64,000 nucleotides of DNA from Pseudomonas sp. AN-1. GTDB lineage: Bacteria; Pseudomonadota; Gammaproteobacteria; Pseudomonadales; Pseudomonadaceae. The stretch lies in the NCBI RefSeq assembly GCF_034057115.1, contig NZ_CP139195.1, positions 4,526,001-4,590,000 of the forward strand. Direction: 5' to 3'. The notes under the pieces are model-generated. The model worked only from the letters and a program-made list of their open reading frames with translations, was not told the DNA's origin and made no database searches. The position numbers and the translations under genes are program-made. Position 1 is the first letter of the stretch; every line of letters starts with the position of its first letter. Positions 25,136 through 38,826 of this stretch are shown here, piece after piece.

Positions 25136-25771
25136 TCAGAACGGCGCCGGGCTCTCGAAGCGCAGGCGCTCGCCGCTCTGCGGGTGGGTCAGACACAGCA
25201 GGCTGGCGTGCAGGCACAGGCGCTCGTGGGCGGCCAGCGCCTGCTCGTGGGCGTACAGGCGGTCGCCCAGCAGCGGGTGGCCGATGGCCAGCATGTGCAC
25301 GCGCAGCTGGTGGGAACGACCGGTGATCGGCGTCAGCTCGACCCGGCACCAGTCGCCGCAGCGCTCGACGATGCGCCAGAAGGTCAGCGCGTGCTTGCCC
25401 TGCTCGTGGTCGACCACGTGGCGCGGCTTGGTCGGCGGGTCGTAGCGCAGCGGCAGCTCGATGCGCCCGCTGTCGGTTCCCGGCTGGCCCCAGCACAGCG
25501 CGGTGTAGGCCTTCTCGGTCTCGCGGTCGTGGAACTGCCGGGACAGCTCGCGGTGGCTGTCGGCATCGCGGGCCAGCACGATCAGCCCGGAGGTTTCCCA
25601 GTCCAGGCGGTGGACGATGCGCGCCTCGGGATAGCCGTTGTCCTGCAGGCGGCTGACCAGGCAGTCGCGGTTGTCCTCGGCGCGGCCGGGCACCGAGAGC
25701 AGCAGGGTCGGCTTGTTGATCACCAGCAGGGCGGCGTCCTGGTGGACGATTTCGATGTTCGACAGCGGCAT
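25136..25771 (-). CDS. rluA: Pseudouridine synthase RluA
   Basis: Forms pseudouridine at 23S rRNA 746 and tRNA position 32. The 211-residue protein starts MPLSNIEIVHQD at the ATG at 25771. The catalytic Asp is in RIVHRLDWETSGLIVLA at about 51-67, and the RSHQLRVHMLAIGHPLLGD segment near 160 is characteristic. It ends the minC-minD-minE-rluA run, 59 bases after minE. No S4 domain, as expected for RluA. Confidence 0.9.
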   Translation of the reverse strand: MPLSNIEIVHQDAALLVINKPTLLLSVPGRAEDNRDCLVSRLQDNGYPEARIVHRLDWETSGLIVLARDADSHRELSRQFHDRETEKAYTALCWGQPGTDSGRIELPLRYDPPTKPRHVVDHEQGKHALTFWRIVERCGDWCRVELTPITGRSHQLRVHMLAIGHPLLGDRLYAHEQALAAHERLCLHASLLCLTHPQSGERLRFESPAPF

Positions 25772-25830
25772 GGCGGTTCCACAAATGACTGCGGCGGCCC
25801 GAGGCCGCCGCATGGTTCACCCGGCGCGGA

Positions 25831-26085
25831 TCAGCGCTCGGGCAGGGTGATGTTGAGCTCGAGGATCGAGCAGGTGCCCTGGTTTTCCAGCGCCACCTGC
25901 ACCTGGTCCTGGTCGATGTGCACGTACTTGCGGATCACCGCGATCAACTCCTCCTGCAGGGCCGGCAGATAGTCGGGCTGGCCGCGGTTCCCGCGCTCGT
26001 GGGCGACGATGATCTGCAGGCGTTCCTTGGCGATCGAAGCAGAACTGGGTTTCTTGCGCGAGAGGAGGAAGTCGAAGAGGCTCAT
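25831..26085 (-). CDS. minE: Cell-division topological specificity factor MinE
   Basis: An 84-residue activator of MinD ATPase that drives pole-to-pole oscillation. The N-terminal amphipathic [14 protein letters not shown] binds membrane, [11 protein letters not shown] is the anti-MinCD helix, and the C-terminal half is the dimerisation domain. The ATG overlaps the minD stop (ATGA). Confidence 0.96.
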   Translation of the reverse strand: MSLFDFLLSRKKPSSASIAKERLQIIVAHERGNRGQPDYLPALQEELIAVIRKYVHIDQDQVQVALENQGTCSILELNITLPER

Positions 26086-26897
26086 TCACGACCTCCGAAC
26101 AGACGTTGCAGGAATCCCTTCTTCTGCACTTCGAGGAAGCGGTGCGGGACGTCCTTGCCCAGCAGACGGTCGACCGCGTCGCCATAGGCCTGGCCGGCAT
26201 CGCTCTGCTCGTCGAGGATCACCGGCACGCCCTGGTTGGAGGCCTTGAGCACCGCCTGGGATTCGGGGATCACGCCGATCAGGCCGATGGAGAGGATCTC
26301 CTCGACGTCGTCGACGCTGAGCATCTCGCCCTTGGCCACGCGCTCGGGGTTGTAGCGGGTCAGCAGCAGGTGTTCCTTGATCGGCTCCTCGCCCTTCTCG
26401 GCGCGCTGCGACTTGCTCGCCAGCAGGCCGAGGATGCGGTCGGAGTCGCGCACCGACGAGACCTCCGGGTTGGTCACCACGATGGCGGTGTCGGCGAAGT
26501 ACATCGCCATGTGCGCGCCCGTCTCGATGCCGGCGGGGGAGTCGCAGAGGATGTACTCGAAGTCCTTCTTCAGCTCTTCCATGACCCGCTCCACGCCCTC
26601 CTTGGTCAGCGCTTCCTTGTCGCGGGTCTGGCTGGCGGCCAGCACGTAGAGGTTGTCCAGGCGCTTGTCCTTGATCAGGGCCTGGCCGAGGGTCGCCTCC
26701 TTGTGGATCACGTTGACGAAGTCGTACACCACGCGGCGTTCGCAGCCCATGATCAGGTCGAGATTGCGCAGGCCGACATCGAAGTCGACGATCACGGTCT
26801 TGTGACCGCGCAGGGCGAGGCCGGTGCCGATGGCGGCGCTGGACGTGGTCTTGCCGACGCCACCCTTGCCGGAAGTGACAACTATGATTTTGGCCAA
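26082..26897 (-). CDS. minD: Septum-site determining ATPase MinD
   Basis: Membrane-bound ParA-type ATPase that positions MinC. The 271-residue protein has the deviant Walker [10 protein letters not shown] at 10-18, [13 protein letters not shown] (switch), [11 protein letters not shown], and a C-terminal amphipathic targeting helix ending [10 protein letters not shown]. 54 bases separate it from minC. Confidence 0.97.
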   Translation of the reverse strand: MAKIIVVTSGKGGVGKTTSSAAIGTGLALRGHKTVIVDFDVGLRNLDLIMGCERRVVYDFVNVIHKEATLGQALIKDKRLDNLYVLAASQTRDKEALTKEGVERVMEELKKDFEYILCDSPAGIETGAHMAMYFADTAIVVTNPEVSSVRDSDRILGLLASKSQRAEKGEEPIKEHLLLTRYNPERVAKGEMLSVDDVEEILSIGLIGVIPESQAVLKASNQGVPVILDEQSDAGQAYGDAVDRLLGKDVPHRFLEVQKKGFLQRLFGGRE

Positions 26898-26951
26898 GGT
26901 GATTACCCCAGATGAAAAGGTTCAGGTCCCTGAATTTGGCGGCAGTATCCG

Positions 26952-27722
26952 TTAAAGGCGGGTGATGTTCAACACATCTCCCGACAGGCTGACGTGTACC
27001 GGTTTGCCCCATTGCGGACTGCGTCGCAGGTCCTCGGCGACCTTGTAGCGGCCGGCGATGGACAGCAGTTCGGCGGTCAGTTGCTGGCAGAAGATGCGCG
27101 CCTCCGTATTGCCCTTGGCGCCTGCCAGAACCCGCCCGCGCAGCGGACCGTACACATGGATATTGCCGTCGGCGATAAGTTCCGCCCCCGGGCTGACCGC
27201 CGACAGCACGACCAGGTCGCCGCCCTCGGCATAGACCTGCTGGCCGCCGCGCACTGGGCGGGTGATTACCAGGGTCGGACGCACCTCGGGCTCGCTGGGG
27301 GCCGGCTCTGCCGCGGGTTCCGCGGCCGGTTCGGCGGCAGGCGCTGCGGGCTCGGCCGCGGCGGGCTCGCTCGGCGGCCGCTCGCGACCGGCGGCGGGTG
27401 GCAGCAGCGGCAGGCCGAGGGCCTCGGCGGCGGCGAGGTCGCCGGGGCGGCTGGCGCGCACGCCGAGGGCCACCAGGCCGTGGCGCTGGCAGATGTCGAG
27501 CAGGGCGCCGAGGTCGAGCTCGCCGTCCTCGGCGGGCAGCTGCTCGAGGCCGAGCACCACCGGCGCGGCGGTGAAGAAGTTGGGCGCCTGGGCGACCTTG
27601 TCGGCCAGCTGCCGATCGAGGCGCGCCAGGTCGTTGCGGGCCAGCTCCAGCACGGTGACGGCGAGCAGGTTGCCCTTGAGCCGGAACACGGGTTCTTGGG
27701 GGGTCGGATCAGCTTGAGTCAT
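26952..27722 (-). CDS. minC: Septum-site determining protein MinC
   Basis: FtsZ-assembly inhibitor. The 256-residue protein has an N-terminal FtsZ-binding domain ([15 protein letters not shown] at 13-27), an Ala/Pro/Glu-rich linker of about 40 residues (115-150) with repeats of AAEPA, and the C-terminal beta-helix that binds MinD ([30 protein letters not shown]). The linker repetitiveness suggests length variation among strains. Confidence 0.95.
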   Translation of the reverse strand: MTQADPTPQEPVFRLKGNLLAVTVLELARNDLARLDRQLADKVAQAPNFFTAAPVVLGLEQLPAEDGELDLGALLDICQRHGLVALGVRASRPGDLAAAEALGLPLLPPAAGRERPPSEPAAAEPAAPAAEPAAEPAAEPAPSEPEVRPTLVITRPVRGGQQVYAEGGDLVVLSAVSPGAELIADGNIHVYGPLRGRVLAGAKGNTEARIFCQQLTAELLSIAGRYKVAEDLRRSPQWGKPVHVSLSGDVLNITRL

Positions 27723-27854
27723 GTCGATGGCTGTCTGGGAGATGGCGGGAGCTTATAACGACAAGCCCATGGGGTCGCAAGTTGCACGCATGGCTGATTC
27801 GCCAAGGCGTGACGGGGTAGAATGTCGGGCTCGTTTGCCCGACTGGATGTGCTG

Positions 27855-28787
27855 ATGGATCGTCCCCGCTTTCGTGCCGCCTTTCTTCATCCGCGCTTCT
27901 GGCCGCTGTGGTTCGGGCTGGGGCTGCTGTGGCTGGTGGTGCAGCTGCCCTATGCGGTCCTGCTGCGCCTCGGGCGCGGCCTCGGCGCGCTGATGCTGCT
28001 GGGCGCCGGGTCGCGCCGGCGCATCGCCGCGCGCAACCTCGAGCTGTGCTTCCCCGGGCTGTCCGCCGCCGAGCGCGCCCGCCTGCTGCGCGACAACTTC
28101 GCCTCCAGCGGCATCGCCTTCTTCGAGATGGCGATGAGCTGGTGGTGGCCGCGCGCGCGTCTGGCGCGCCTGGCCCACGTCGAGGGCCTGGAACACCTGC
28201 AGGCCGCCCAGCGCGAGGGGCAGGGGGTGATCCTGATGTCGCTGCACTTCACCACCCTGGAGATCGGCGCCGCGCTGCTCGGCCAGCGCCACACCATCGA
28301 CGGCATGTACCGCGAGCACAAGAACCCGGTGTTCGACTACGTCCAGCGCCGCGGCCGCGAGCGCCACAACCCGGACGCCAGCGCCATCGAGCGCGAGGAC
28401 GTGCGCGCCATGCTCAAGGTGCTGCGCGCCGGGCGCGCCATCTGGTACGCGCCGGACCAGGACTACGGGCGCAAGCAGAGCATCTTCGTGCCGCTGTTCG
28501 GCATCCCTGCCGCCACCGTCACCGCCACCACGAAATTCGCCCGCCTGGGCAAGGCGCGGGTGGTGCCCTTCACCCAGCAGCGCCTGGCCGACGGCTCCGG
28601 CTACCGCCTGGTGGTGCACCCGCCGCTGGCCGACTTCCCCGGCGACAGCGAGGAAGCCGACTGCCTGCGCATCAACCAGTGGATCGAGCAGGCGGTGCGC
28701 GCCTGCCCCGAGCAGTACCTGTGGGCCCATCGGCGCTTCAAGACGCGCCCGGAGGGAGCGCCCAAGCTCTACGGCCGGGAGGACTGA
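27855..28787 (+). CDS. Lipid A biosynthesis (late) acyltransferase, LpxL/HtrB type
   Basis: Inner-membrane enzyme that transfers a secondary lauroyl-type chain to lipid A. The 310-residue protein has an N-terminal hydrophobic anchor ([21 protein letters not shown]) and the catalytic HX4E motif in [11 protein letters not shown] near 125-135, followed by RYREHKNP-like and YAPDQDYGR segments typical of the family. I chose the ATG at 27855 ([12 protein letters not shown]); the frame is open 11 codons further. Divergent from minC. Its stop is three bases before the patatin GTG. Confidence 0.9.
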   Translation: MDRPRFRAAFLHPRFWPLWFGLGLLWLVVQLPYAVLLRLGRGLGALMLLGAGSRRRIAARNLELCFPGLSAAERARLLRDNFASSGIAFFEMAMSWWWPRARLARLAHVEGLEHLQAAQREGQGVILMSLHFTTLEIGAALLGQRHTIDGMYREHKNPVFDYVQRRGRERHNPDASAIEREDVRAMLKVLRAGRAIWYAPDQDYGRKQSIFVPLFGIPAATVTATTKFARLGKARVVPFTQQRLADGSGYRLVVHPPLADFPGDSEEADCLRINQWIEQAVRACPEQYLWAHRRFKTRPEGAPKLYGRED

Positions 28788-28789
28788 GC

Positions 28790-30007
28790 GTGGCCGACGG
28801 CAGCGCCGGCCAGGCGGCGGGCGACACCGCGCTGATCCTCTCCGGCGGCGGCGCGCGCGCCGCCTACCAGGTCGGCGTGCTCGGCGCGCTCCGCGACCTG
28901 CTCGACGATGACGCCGGCAATCCGTTCCCGGTGATCGTCGGCACCTCGGCCGGCGCCATCAATGCCGCGGCGCTGGCCAGCGCCGCGCCGCACCTGCGCG
29001 CCGGCATCGCCCGGCTGACCCGCATCTGGCGCGGCTTCAGCACCGGGAGCATCTACCGCAGCGATCTGCCCGGCGTGGTCCGCCAGGCGGCCTGCTTCGT
29101 GGGCAACAGCCTGCTCGGCCTCGGCCGCGACGTGCCGGTGGCGCTGCTCGACAACCGGCCGCTGGCTCGCCTGCTGCAGGAGGAGATTGACCTCGCCGGC
29201 ATTCGCCGCGCGCTGACCGGCGGCCACCTGCGCGCGCTGGCGGTGACCGCTTTCGGCTACGGCAGCGGGCAGGCGGTGACCTTCTATGAGGCCGCCGAGC
29301 CGATCGCCCCCTGGCACCGCCACCGGCGCATCGGTGTGGCGGCGCAGCTCGACCATGCCCATCTGCTGGCCAGCGCGGCGATCCCGCTGCTGTTTCCGCC
29401 GGTGCGGATCGGCGCCGAATTCTTTGGCGACGGCGCGGTGCGCCAGACCGCGCCGATCAGCCCGGCGCTGCACCTGGGGGCGCGGCGGGTGCTGGTGATC
29501 GGCGTCAGCGGCAATCCGCTGGGCGGCAGTCCGCTGGGCGGCAACCTTTTGCCCGGCTCGCCCGGCGGAACGCCACGGCCGCCGGCGGACTGTCCGCCGA
29601 GCCTCGCGCAGATGGGCGGCCACCTGCTCAACAGCACCTTCATCGACAACCTGGAGGCTGACATCGAGCTGCTCGAGCGCCTCAATCAGCTCAGCCGCCT
29701 GCTGCCGGCGGAGCAGCGCGGCCCGCGCCTGCAGCCGGTGGAGGTGCTGGTGGTGGCGCCGAGCCGGCCGCTCGACGAGATCGCCGCGCGCCACCGCGGC
29801 CAGCTGCCGCGCGCGCTGCGGCTGTTCCTCCACGGCCCCGGGGCGACCCGCGCCAGCGGCGCCGCGGTGCTCAGCTACCTGCTGTTCGAGTCCGGCTACT
29901 GCAGCGAGCTGATCGAACTGGGCTACCGGGACGCCATGGCCCGCCGTGCCGAGCTGCAGGCCTTCCTCGGCCTGGCGGTGCGGCGCGCCGAGCTGGTGGC
30001 GGGCTGA
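28790..30007 (+). CDS. Patatin-like phospholipase
   Basis: A 405-residue patatin-family lipid acyl hydrolase. The oxyanion glycine loop [12 protein letters not shown] is at 18-29, the nucleophile Ser53 in GTSAGA, and the dyad Asp214 in [10 protein letters not shown] short Gly/Pro/Leu repeat insertion lies at about 244-265 ([16 protein letters not shown]), which may be a flexible loop. The GTG at 28790 follows GGGAGG with a spacer of seven. No signal peptide. Probably cytoplasmic or membrane-peripheral lipase; adjacency to the lipid A gene is suggestive only. Confidence 0.88.
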   Translation: MADGSAGQAAGDTALILSGGGARAAYQVGVLGALRDLLDDDAGNPFPVIVGTSAGAINAAALASAAPHLRAGIARLTRIWRGFSTGSIYRSDLPGVVRQAACFVGNSLLGLGRDVPVALLDNRPLARLLQEEIDLAGIRRALTGGHLRALAVTAFGYGSGQAVTFYEAAEPIAPWHRHRRIGVAAQLDHAHLLASAAIPLLFPPVRIGAEFFGDGAVRQTAPISPALHLGARRVLVIGVSGNPLGGSPLGGNLLPGSPGGTPRPPADCPPSLAQMGGHLLNSTFIDNLEADIELLERLNQLSRLLPAEQRGPRLQPVEVLVVAPSRPLDEIAARHRGQLPRALRLFLHGPGATRASGAAVLSYLLFESGYCSELIELGYRDAMARRAELQAFLGLAVRRAELVAG

Positions 30008-30014
30008 GGCGCGA

Positions 30015-30875
30015 TCAGCCGAAGCGGCCGCTGCGATAGTCGGCCAGCGCCTGCTCGATCTGCTCGCGGCTGTTCATCACGAAGGGGCCGTACTGCACGA
30101 TCGGCTCGCCGAGCGGCTTGCCGGCGATCAGCAGGGCGCGCGCACCGTTGGCGCTGGTCAGGTGCAGGCTGTCGCCGTCGGTGAGGCGTGCCAGCTGGCC
30201 GGCCTGGATGCTCCGGTCGCGCTGGCCGCGCACGGTCAGCTCGCCGGCGAACACGTGCAGCAGCACGTTGTGGCCGCGCGGCAGTTCGGGCATCAGGCAG
30301 GCGCCGGCGGGAAAGTCCAGCTGGTACAGCTGCGGCTCGGTGTGCGGGCGCTGCACGGCGCCGGCCTGCTCCTGCTCGCCCTCCCTGAAGCGCCCGGCGA
30401 TCACCCGCACGCCGACGCCGCGCGCGCTGGTCAGCTGCGGGATCTCCTCCGGCGCGAAGTCGCGGTAGCTCGCCGGGCCCAGCTTGTCGGCGGCCGGCAG
30501 GTTCAGCCACAGCTGGAAGCCGAACAGGCGGCCCTGCTCCTGCTCGGGCATCTCGCTGTGCACGATGCCGCCTGCGGCGGTCATCCACTGTACGCCGCCG
30601 GGCACCAGCAGGCCGCGGTTGCCGAGGTGGTCCTCGTGGCGCATGCGTCCCTCGAGCATCAGGGTCACTGTCTCGAAGCCGCGGTGCGGGTGCGCCGGGA
30701 AGCCGCCGAGGTAGTCGCGGGCATCCACGGAGTCGAAGGCGTCCAGCATCAGGAACGGATCGAAGCGCTCCAGGCCGGGGCCGCCGATGAGGCGGGTCAG
30801 GCGCACGCCGTCGCCGTCGCTGGTAGCGCGGCCCTGGTGCAGGTCGAGGACGTCGCGGTAGTGGGGATAGCTCAT
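30015..30875 (-). CDS. Pirin-family protein
   Basis: A 286-residue bicupin of the pirin family, some members of which are quercetinases. Metal ligands are seen as HPHRGFETVTLMLEG near 60-75 and GGIVHSEMP near 98-106. I use the ATG at 30875. Convergent with the patatin gene, whose stop is 7 bases away. Confidence 0.88.
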   Translation of the reverse strand: MSYPHYRDVLDLHQGRATSDGDGVRLTRLIGGPGLERFDPFLMLDAFDSVDARDYLGGFPAHPHRGFETVTLMLEGRMRHEDHLGNRGLLVPGGVQWMTAAGGIVHSEMPEQEQGRLFGFQLWLNLPAADKLGPASYRDFAPEEIPQLTSARGVGVRVIAGRFREGEQEQAGAVQRPHTEPQLYQLDFPAGACLMPELPRGHNVLLHVFAGELTVRGQRDRSIQAGQLARLTDGDSLHLTSANGARALLIAGKPLGEPIVQYGPFVMNSREQIEQALADYRSGRFG

Positions 30876-30981
30876 GGCGGACTCCTTGCGTCGGGACATG
30901 CCGCCATTCTGGTTCAATCCGCCGGATGGATGGGTGCTGTTTTTGCACCCAATCCATCGATCTGCTCGATGGGTCTGCGCT

Positions 30982-31761
30982 TCACTCGCGGATCTGCAGG
31001 CGCCGCGCCTCGGTGTAGACGTAGCGCACCTTTTCGTACTCGAACGGCGAGTTGAGCTGGCCGTAGCGGAATTCGTTGATGTGGCGGCGGTCGATGGCCA
31101 TCAGCCCGTAGTAGGGGGTGGCCTGTTCGGTCAGGCCGGCCGCTGCGGCGGGATTGGCCGCGCCGCCGACCACGGCAGTGTCGAACAGCAGGCCGCCGGT
31201 GTCGCGCAGGTTGGACGGGCCGAGCAGCGGCAGCACCAGGTAGGGGCCTTCCTCGGCGCCCCAGTAGCCGAGGGTCTGGCCGAAGTCCTCGCTGCGCCGC
31301 TCCAGGCCCATGCGCGTGGCCGGGTCCCACAGGCCGCCGACGCCGAGGGTGGTGTTGAACAGCAGGCGCGCGGTGGTGGTCATGGCGTCGCGGCCCTGCA
31401 GCTGCAGCAGGTGGTTGGCCAGGCTGGGGATCTCGCCGAGGTTGGCGAAGAAGTGGCTGACGCCGCTGCGCACCAGGCGCGGGGTGACCAGGCGGTAGCC
31501 GTTGACCGCCGGCAGGTAGACCCACTCGTCGAAGCGCTGATTGAAGTGGTAGACGCGGCGGTTCCACTCCTCCCAGGGGTCGTTGTTGACCAGCGCCACC
31601 AGGGTGGCGCGCTCGAACTCGCGCTGGTCCAGGCGCGGGTTGAACTTCAGGCGCTCCAGCGGCTGGGTGAAGCCATCGGCGTCGGCGGGCTGCCCGGCCA
31701 GGGCGCCGGCGCTGGCGGCGAGCAGCAGGGTCGGCAGCAGGCGGCGCAGGGATTCAGTCAC
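30982..31761 (-). CDS. MlaA/VacJ-family outer-membrane protein without a lipobox
   Basis: A 259-residue MlaA-domain protein (phospholipid transport, removing lipid from the outer-membrane outer leaflet). The family core is clear: [19 protein letters not shown] near 59-77, [16 protein letters not shown] near 104-120, and [26 protein letters not shown] near 166-190. Its signal peptide ([19 protein letters not shown]) has no Cys at the expected site, so it is probably not a lipoprotein, unlike classical MlaA. It overlaps the preceding hydrolase gene by eight bases, an arrangement I recall from P. aeruginosa. Confidence 0.82.
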   Translation of the reverse strand: MTESLRRLLPTLLLAASAGALAGQPADADGFTQPLERLKFNPRLDQREFERATLVALVNNDPWEEWNRRVYHFNQRFDEWVYLPAVNGYRLVTPRLVRSGVSHFFANLGEIPSLANHLLQLQGRDAMTTTARLLFNTTLGVGGLWDPATRMGLERRSEDFGQTLGYWGAEEGPYLVLPLLGPSNLRDTGGLLFDTAVVGGAANPAAAAGLTEQATPYYGLMAIDRRHINEFRYGQLNSPFEYEKVRYVYTEARRLQIRE

Positions 31762-33049
31762 GGAAGAACTCCAGCATGGCCTGGGTGTTGACCCGGTAGT
31801 TCATGTTGCCGCAGTGCCCGCCGCGCGGGAACAGGGTCAGGCGCGCGCCGAGGGTGCGGCGCAGGAAACCGAGGTCGCCGGGGCCGAGGATCAGGTCGTC
31901 GCGGTTGTGGAACACGGCGATCTTGTCGCTGCCGGCCAGGTAGCCCTGCAGCGAATAGAGGCTGACCTGGTCGATCAGCTGCAGCAGGCTGTTGCCGTCG
32001 CCTTGGGCGCGCCAGTAGGGCAGCAGCTGCTCGCGGATGTAGCACTCGAAGTCGCAGAGCAGGGCGCGCTTGAAGAAGGGCGTCAGGCTGGTGCCCTCGT
32101 CCATCGGGTAGGTCGGCGGCAGGACCACGCCGCGGCGGTTGATCAGGTCCGAGGTGAAGGCGATGTCGGCGGCGGCGAAGCGGAAGGCGGCGCCGATCAG
32201 CATGGCCATTTCCTCGTCGGAGAGGCGCTGCCTCGACTGCTGGAAGTCGTAGAGCATGGCCGCGTCGATCTCCACCGCGCCGCGCTCCTCGAAGTAGCGC
32301 GCCAGCTTGCCGAGCACCAGGTCGTAGAAGGTGCGGGTGCTGTCGATGCCGCGCACCTCGGTCTGCACCAGGCGGTCGAGGTTGCTCACCGAGGTGTACA
32401 GGTTGACCGGCGGGTTGATCAGCAGCACGCGGCGGAAGTTGAACGCCTGGCGCTCTTCGTCGAGCCGGCTGACGAAGGCGGCGTGCAGGCCGCCGAGGCT
32501 GTAGCCGGTCAGGTACCAGTCGGTCACCGGCAGGTCCCGCTGCTGCTCGCGGATCCTCTCCATCACCCGGTACAGGTCGATGGCGTCGCGGTCGGAGATG
32601 CCCGGCGTGGCGTGGCGCGAGGCGGCGGCCATGAAGTCGTAGCTGGTCGGCGAGGACAGCTGCACCACGTGGTAGCCCGCGCCGTAGTACAGGCGCTTGA
32701 GTTCCTCGGTCTTGCCGTTGGCGTAGTGCGCGCCGGTGCCGGAAATGATGAACACCAGCGGTGCCGGGCCGGCCTGGCGGGCCAGGCGGTAGCGCAGCTT
32801 CTTCACCGCCCAGAAGTTGTCCGGCAGCTCGCGGCGTGGCCGCAGGCGCAGGCTGTAGTCGGCCTGGTCGATGTCGGCGAGCTCGGGCAGGGCGGGGCGC
32901 AGCTCCGGCGGGGTGGTGGCGATGGTCGCCTCGAAGGGATTGGTCAGGGGGAAGCCGTAGGCCTCGCCGGCGATCTCGTTGACGGCCGCCTGGGCGCCGC
33001 CGAGCCAGAGCGCGGCGAGCAGCAACAGCAGGTGGGAAACTCGGGGCAT
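31754..33049 (-). CDS. Secreted alpha/beta hydrolase partnered with the MlaA-like protein
   Basis: A 431-residue periplasmic or exported protein with a Sec signal ([15 protein letters not shown]) and a hydrolase core: [10 protein letters not shown], then the nucleophile elbow GYSLGG with Ser184, Asp near VFHNRDD and His in FPRGGHCGN near the C-terminus. The large inserted region between strand 6 and the acid is unusual. Function unknown; tight coupling to an MlaA-like gene suggests lipid substrate at the envelope. Confidence 0.75.
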   Translation of the reverse strand: MPRVSHLLLLLAALWLGGAQAAVNEIAGEAYGFPLTNPFEATIATTPPELRPALPELADIDQADYSLRLRPRRELPDNFWAVKKLRYRLARQAGPAPLVFIISGTGAHYANGKTEELKRLYYGAGYHVVQLSSPTSYDFMAAASRHATPGISDRDAIDLYRVMERIREQQRDLPVTDWYLTGYSLGGLHAAFVSRLDEERQAFNFRRVLLINPPVNLYTSVSNLDRLVQTEVRGIDSTRTFYDLVLGKLARYFEERGAVEIDAAMLYDFQQSRQRLSDEEMAMLIGAAFRFAAADIAFTSDLINRRGVVLPPTYPMDEGTSLTPFFKRALLCDFECYIREQLLPYWRAQGDGNSLLQLIDQVSLYSLQGYLAGSDKIAVFHNRDDLILGPGDLGFLRRTLGARLTLFPRGGHCGNMNYRVNTQAMLEFFRD

Positions 33050-33286
33050 TCGGCAACCTTCCGCCTTGGGCGGGTCGGGGCTAGGACAGGGTCAGACTCG
33101 TGGGCGGGCCGCGAGTTGCGCCGGATCGACCGGCGGGCGCGGCATCCGCTCGCCGGCCCGCAAGCGGCGCCGGGGCATTTTCCCAGAAAAGCAGGCGAAA
33201 TGGCGGGCACGACCTTTGGCCGGAGCGGAGAAGTCCGTTCCGGCGACAATCCCGTTTCGGGACTGTTGCTGGCAACCGTGGGACGG

Positions 33287-33631
33287 TCAGAAGTCGTTGT
33301 CGTCGTCCTGCTTTCTCAGTACCTCCAGATGCTTGCGCGCCAGGGCCAGGAAGCGCGGCGTCAGGCCGATGTCCTCGTACAGCGGATCGCCCTGTTCGTC
33401 GGTGGCCACCACCCGGGTGCCCTTCACGTAGGGAAAGCTTTCCTCCAGCTCCTGCAGCGCGGCGCCGACCAGATCGCCGAGCAGTTCCTCGGCGTGGCGC
33501 CTCGGGTACATCTCGCTGAGCGCCGCCAGGCGGGCCGCCGACTCCAGGTCGAGCGGAATGCTGTAGGTGGTCTTGCTCAGCCGGCCCTTGGCGCTGAGTT
33601 CCCAGTCGTTGACCAGATCGCGGATCTTCAT
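33287..33631 (-). CDS. Conserved protein of unknown function, 114 residues
   Basis: A small soluble protein, [19 protein letters not shown], with an alpha-helical core ([22 protein letters not shown]) and a charged C-terminus ending DDDNDF. Pseudomonas genomes often label it a pilin assembly or type 1 pili tip component, which I cannot support from the sequence. It is divergent from ppc across 117 bases. Downstream a weak inverted repeat (33249-33270) may stop transcription. Confidence 0.7.
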   Translation of the reverse strand: MKIRDLVNDWELSAKGRLSKTTYSIPLDLESAARLAALSEMYPRRHAEELLGDLVGAALQELEESFPYVKGTRVVATDEQGDPLYEDIGLTPRFLALARKHLEVLRKQDDDNDF

Positions 33632-33683
33632 GCCTGCCTCCCGGCCTGCGCGGACTGCCCGTCACGGGGGTGTAGTGATAAAA

Positions 33684-33705
33684 AGCCTAGACTGCAGTTG
33701 AGGCT
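33684..33705. promoter_or_regulatory. Palindromic operator-like site upstream of ppc
   Basis: AGCCTAGACTGCAGTTGAGGCT: the arms AGCCT and AGGCT and a central palindrome ACTGCAGT are symmetric about one axis. It lies in the short divergent region between the small unknown gene and ppc, 43 bases upstream of the ppc ATG. No regulator is identified. Confidence 0.4.
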
Positions 33706-33748
33706 CCTGCCGCACGGGGCGGCACTGGCGAGGACGGAGGAGGCGGGC

Positions 33749-37202
<3,454 letters not shown>

Positions 37203-37220
37203 TCGCTCGCCTGCTGTGCC

Positions 37221-37247
37221 AAGCGGCCCGCCCTGTGCGGGCCGTTT
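37221..37247 (+). terminator. Terminator of adk
   Basis: An 11-base stem, AAGCGGCCCGC / GCGGGCCGTTT (one wobble), loop CCTGT, beginning 18 bases after the adk stop and ending in T. Confidence 0.85.
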
Positions 37248-37291
37248 GCATTTACAATGCCCGCCCGTTTGCCATCACACCGGATACCGTC

Positions 37292-37966
37292 ATGACCACC
37301 CTGCTGGCCCTGGATACCGCCACCGAAGCCTGTTCCGTCGCCCTGCTGCACGAGGGCCGCGTGCTCAGCCGCTACGAGGTGATCCCGCGCCTGCATGCCC
37401 AGCGCGTGCTGCCGATGGTCCAGGAGGTGCTGGCCGAGGCCGGCATCGCCCTGGCGGCGGTCGACGCCATCGCCTTCGGCCGCGGCCCGGGCGCCTTCAC
37501 CGGCGTGCGCATCGCCGTCGGCGTGGTCCAGGGCCTGGCCTTCGCCCTCGACCGGCCGGTGCTGCCGGTCTCCAACCTCGCCGTGCTCGCCCAGCGCGCC
37601 CACCGCGAGCAGGGCGCGAGCCGGGTGGCGGCCGCCATCGACGCGCGCATGGACGAGGTCTACTGGGGCTGCTACCAGCTGGAGGGCGGCGAGATGCGCC
37701 TGGCCGGCGTCGAAGCGGTGTTGCCGCCGGAGCAGGCCGCCCTGCCGCGCGGCACCGACGGCGAGTGGTTCGGCGCCGGCACCGGCTGGGGCTATGCGGC
37801 GCGCATCCCGCTGGCGGTCAGCGCCATGGATGCCGGCCTGCTGCCGCACGCCGAGGATCTGCTGCAGCTGGCGACCTTCGCCTGGGCGCGCGGCGAGGCC
37901 GTGCCGGCCGAGCAGGCCCAGCCGGTCTACCTGCGCGACAACGTGGCCACGCCGAAAAAGGGCTGA
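37292..37966 (+). CDS. tsaB: tRNA threonylcarbamoyladenosine biosynthesis protein TsaB
   Basis: Scaffold partner of TsaD in t6A37 synthesis. The 224-residue protein has the ASKHA N-terminal LLALDTATEACSVALL and the family motif GRGPGAFTGVRIAVGVVQGLA near 64-84. The ATG at 37292 follows a TACAAT hexamer at 37253. Six bases (TGA...GTG) separate it from the DUF72 gene, so these are an operon. Confidence 0.94.
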   Translation: MTTLLALDTATEACSVALLHEGRVLSRYEVIPRLHAQRVLPMVQEVLAEAGIALAAVDAIAFGRGPGAFTGVRIAVGVVQGLAFALDRPVLPVSNLAVLAQRAHREQGASRVAAAIDARMDEVYWGCYQLEGGEMRLAGVEAVLPPEQAALPRGTDGEWFGAGTGWGYAARIPLAVSAMDAGLLPHAEDLLQLATFAWARGEAVPAEQAQPVYLRDNVATPKKG

Positions 37967-37971
37967 GGCCC

Positions 37972-38826
37972 GTGCTGCCGTACTTCCTCGGCTGTCCGTC
38001 GTGGAACGAGCCGGCCTGGCGCGGTGGCCTGTATCCGGCCGGCAGCGCCAGCCGCGACTTCCTCGCCGCCTACTGCCGGGTGTTCAATACGGTGGAAGGC
38101 AACACCACCTTCTACGCCCGGCCCGCCGCTGCCACCCTGGCGCGCTGGGCGCAGACCATGCCGGAAGGCTTCCGCTTCTGTGCCAAGCTGCCGCGCGACA
38201 TCAGCCACGAGGGTGACCTGCGCGCCAATCTCGCCGCCGCCGGCGACTTTCTCGAGCTGCTGGCGCCGCTGGGCGCGCGGGTCGCACCGCTGTGGCTGCA
38301 GCTGCCGGCCAGCTTCGGCCCGCCGCGGCTCGCCGAACTGGCCGCCTTCATCGACGGACTGGCCGCGCCGCATGGCCTGGCGGTCGAGGTGCGCCACCCG
38401 GCGTTCTTCGCCCGCGGCGACGAGGAGAAGGCGCTCAACCGCCTGCTGCTGGAGCGCGGCGTGGAGCGCATCGGCCTCGACTCGCGCGCGCTGTTCAGCT
38501 GCACCGAGCGCAGTCCGGCGGTGCTCCATGCGCAGAGCAAGAAACCGCGCGTGCCGCCGCGCCCGGCGGCCTTCACCCGCCAGCCGCAGGTGCGCTTCAT
38601 CGGCCATCCCGATCTCGCAGCCAACGACGCCTTCCTCGCCCCCTGGCTGGACAAGGTCGCCGCCTGGATCGAGGAAGGCCGCGCGCCGCACGTCTACCTG
38701 CACACCCCCGACAACCACCGCGCGCCCGAGCTGGCGCGGCGCTTCCATGCGCAGCTGATGGCGCGCCTGCCCGGCCTGCCGGCGCTGGCCGAGAGCAGCA
38801 GCGGCGAACAGCTCGGTCTCTTGTAG
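37972..38826 (+). CDS. DUF72 family protein (TIM-barrel, YecE-like)
   Basis: A 284-residue YecE/DUF72 protein: FLGCPSWNEPAWRGGLYP at 5-22, YCRVFNTVEGNTTFY near 38-52, FCAKLPRDISH near 70, and a conserved VYLHTPDNHRAPE near 243. Function unknown. The start is GTG at 37972. The TAG stop lies within the left arm of a palindromic repeat (38822-38880), so the last residues GEQLGLL precede repeat DNA. Confidence 0.88.
   Translation: MLPYFLGCPSWNEPAWRGGLYPAGSASRDFLAAYCRVFNTVEGNTTFYARPAAATLARWAQTMPEGFRFCAKLPRDISHEGDLRANLAAAGDFLELLAPLGARVAPLWLQLPASFGPPRLAELAAFIDGLAAPHGLAVEVRHPAFFARGDEEKALNRLLLERGVERIGLDSRALFSCTERSPAVLHAQSKKPRVPPRPAAFTRQPQVRFIGHPDLAANDAFLAPWLDKVAAWIEEGRAPHVYLHTPDNHRAPELARRFHAQLMARLPGLPALAESSSGEQLGLL

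Noticed and set aside
27908-28789. Apparent fusion of the patatin to an upstream frame
   Set aside because: The upstream part is a shadow of the acyltransferase gene in another frame; the patatin has its own GTG with GGGAGG at 28777-28782.
31583-33748. Very long upstream extension of the ppc frame
   Set aside because: The first 700 codons are antisense to the hydrolase and other genes; ppc homology and a strong Shine-Dalgarno begin at 33749.
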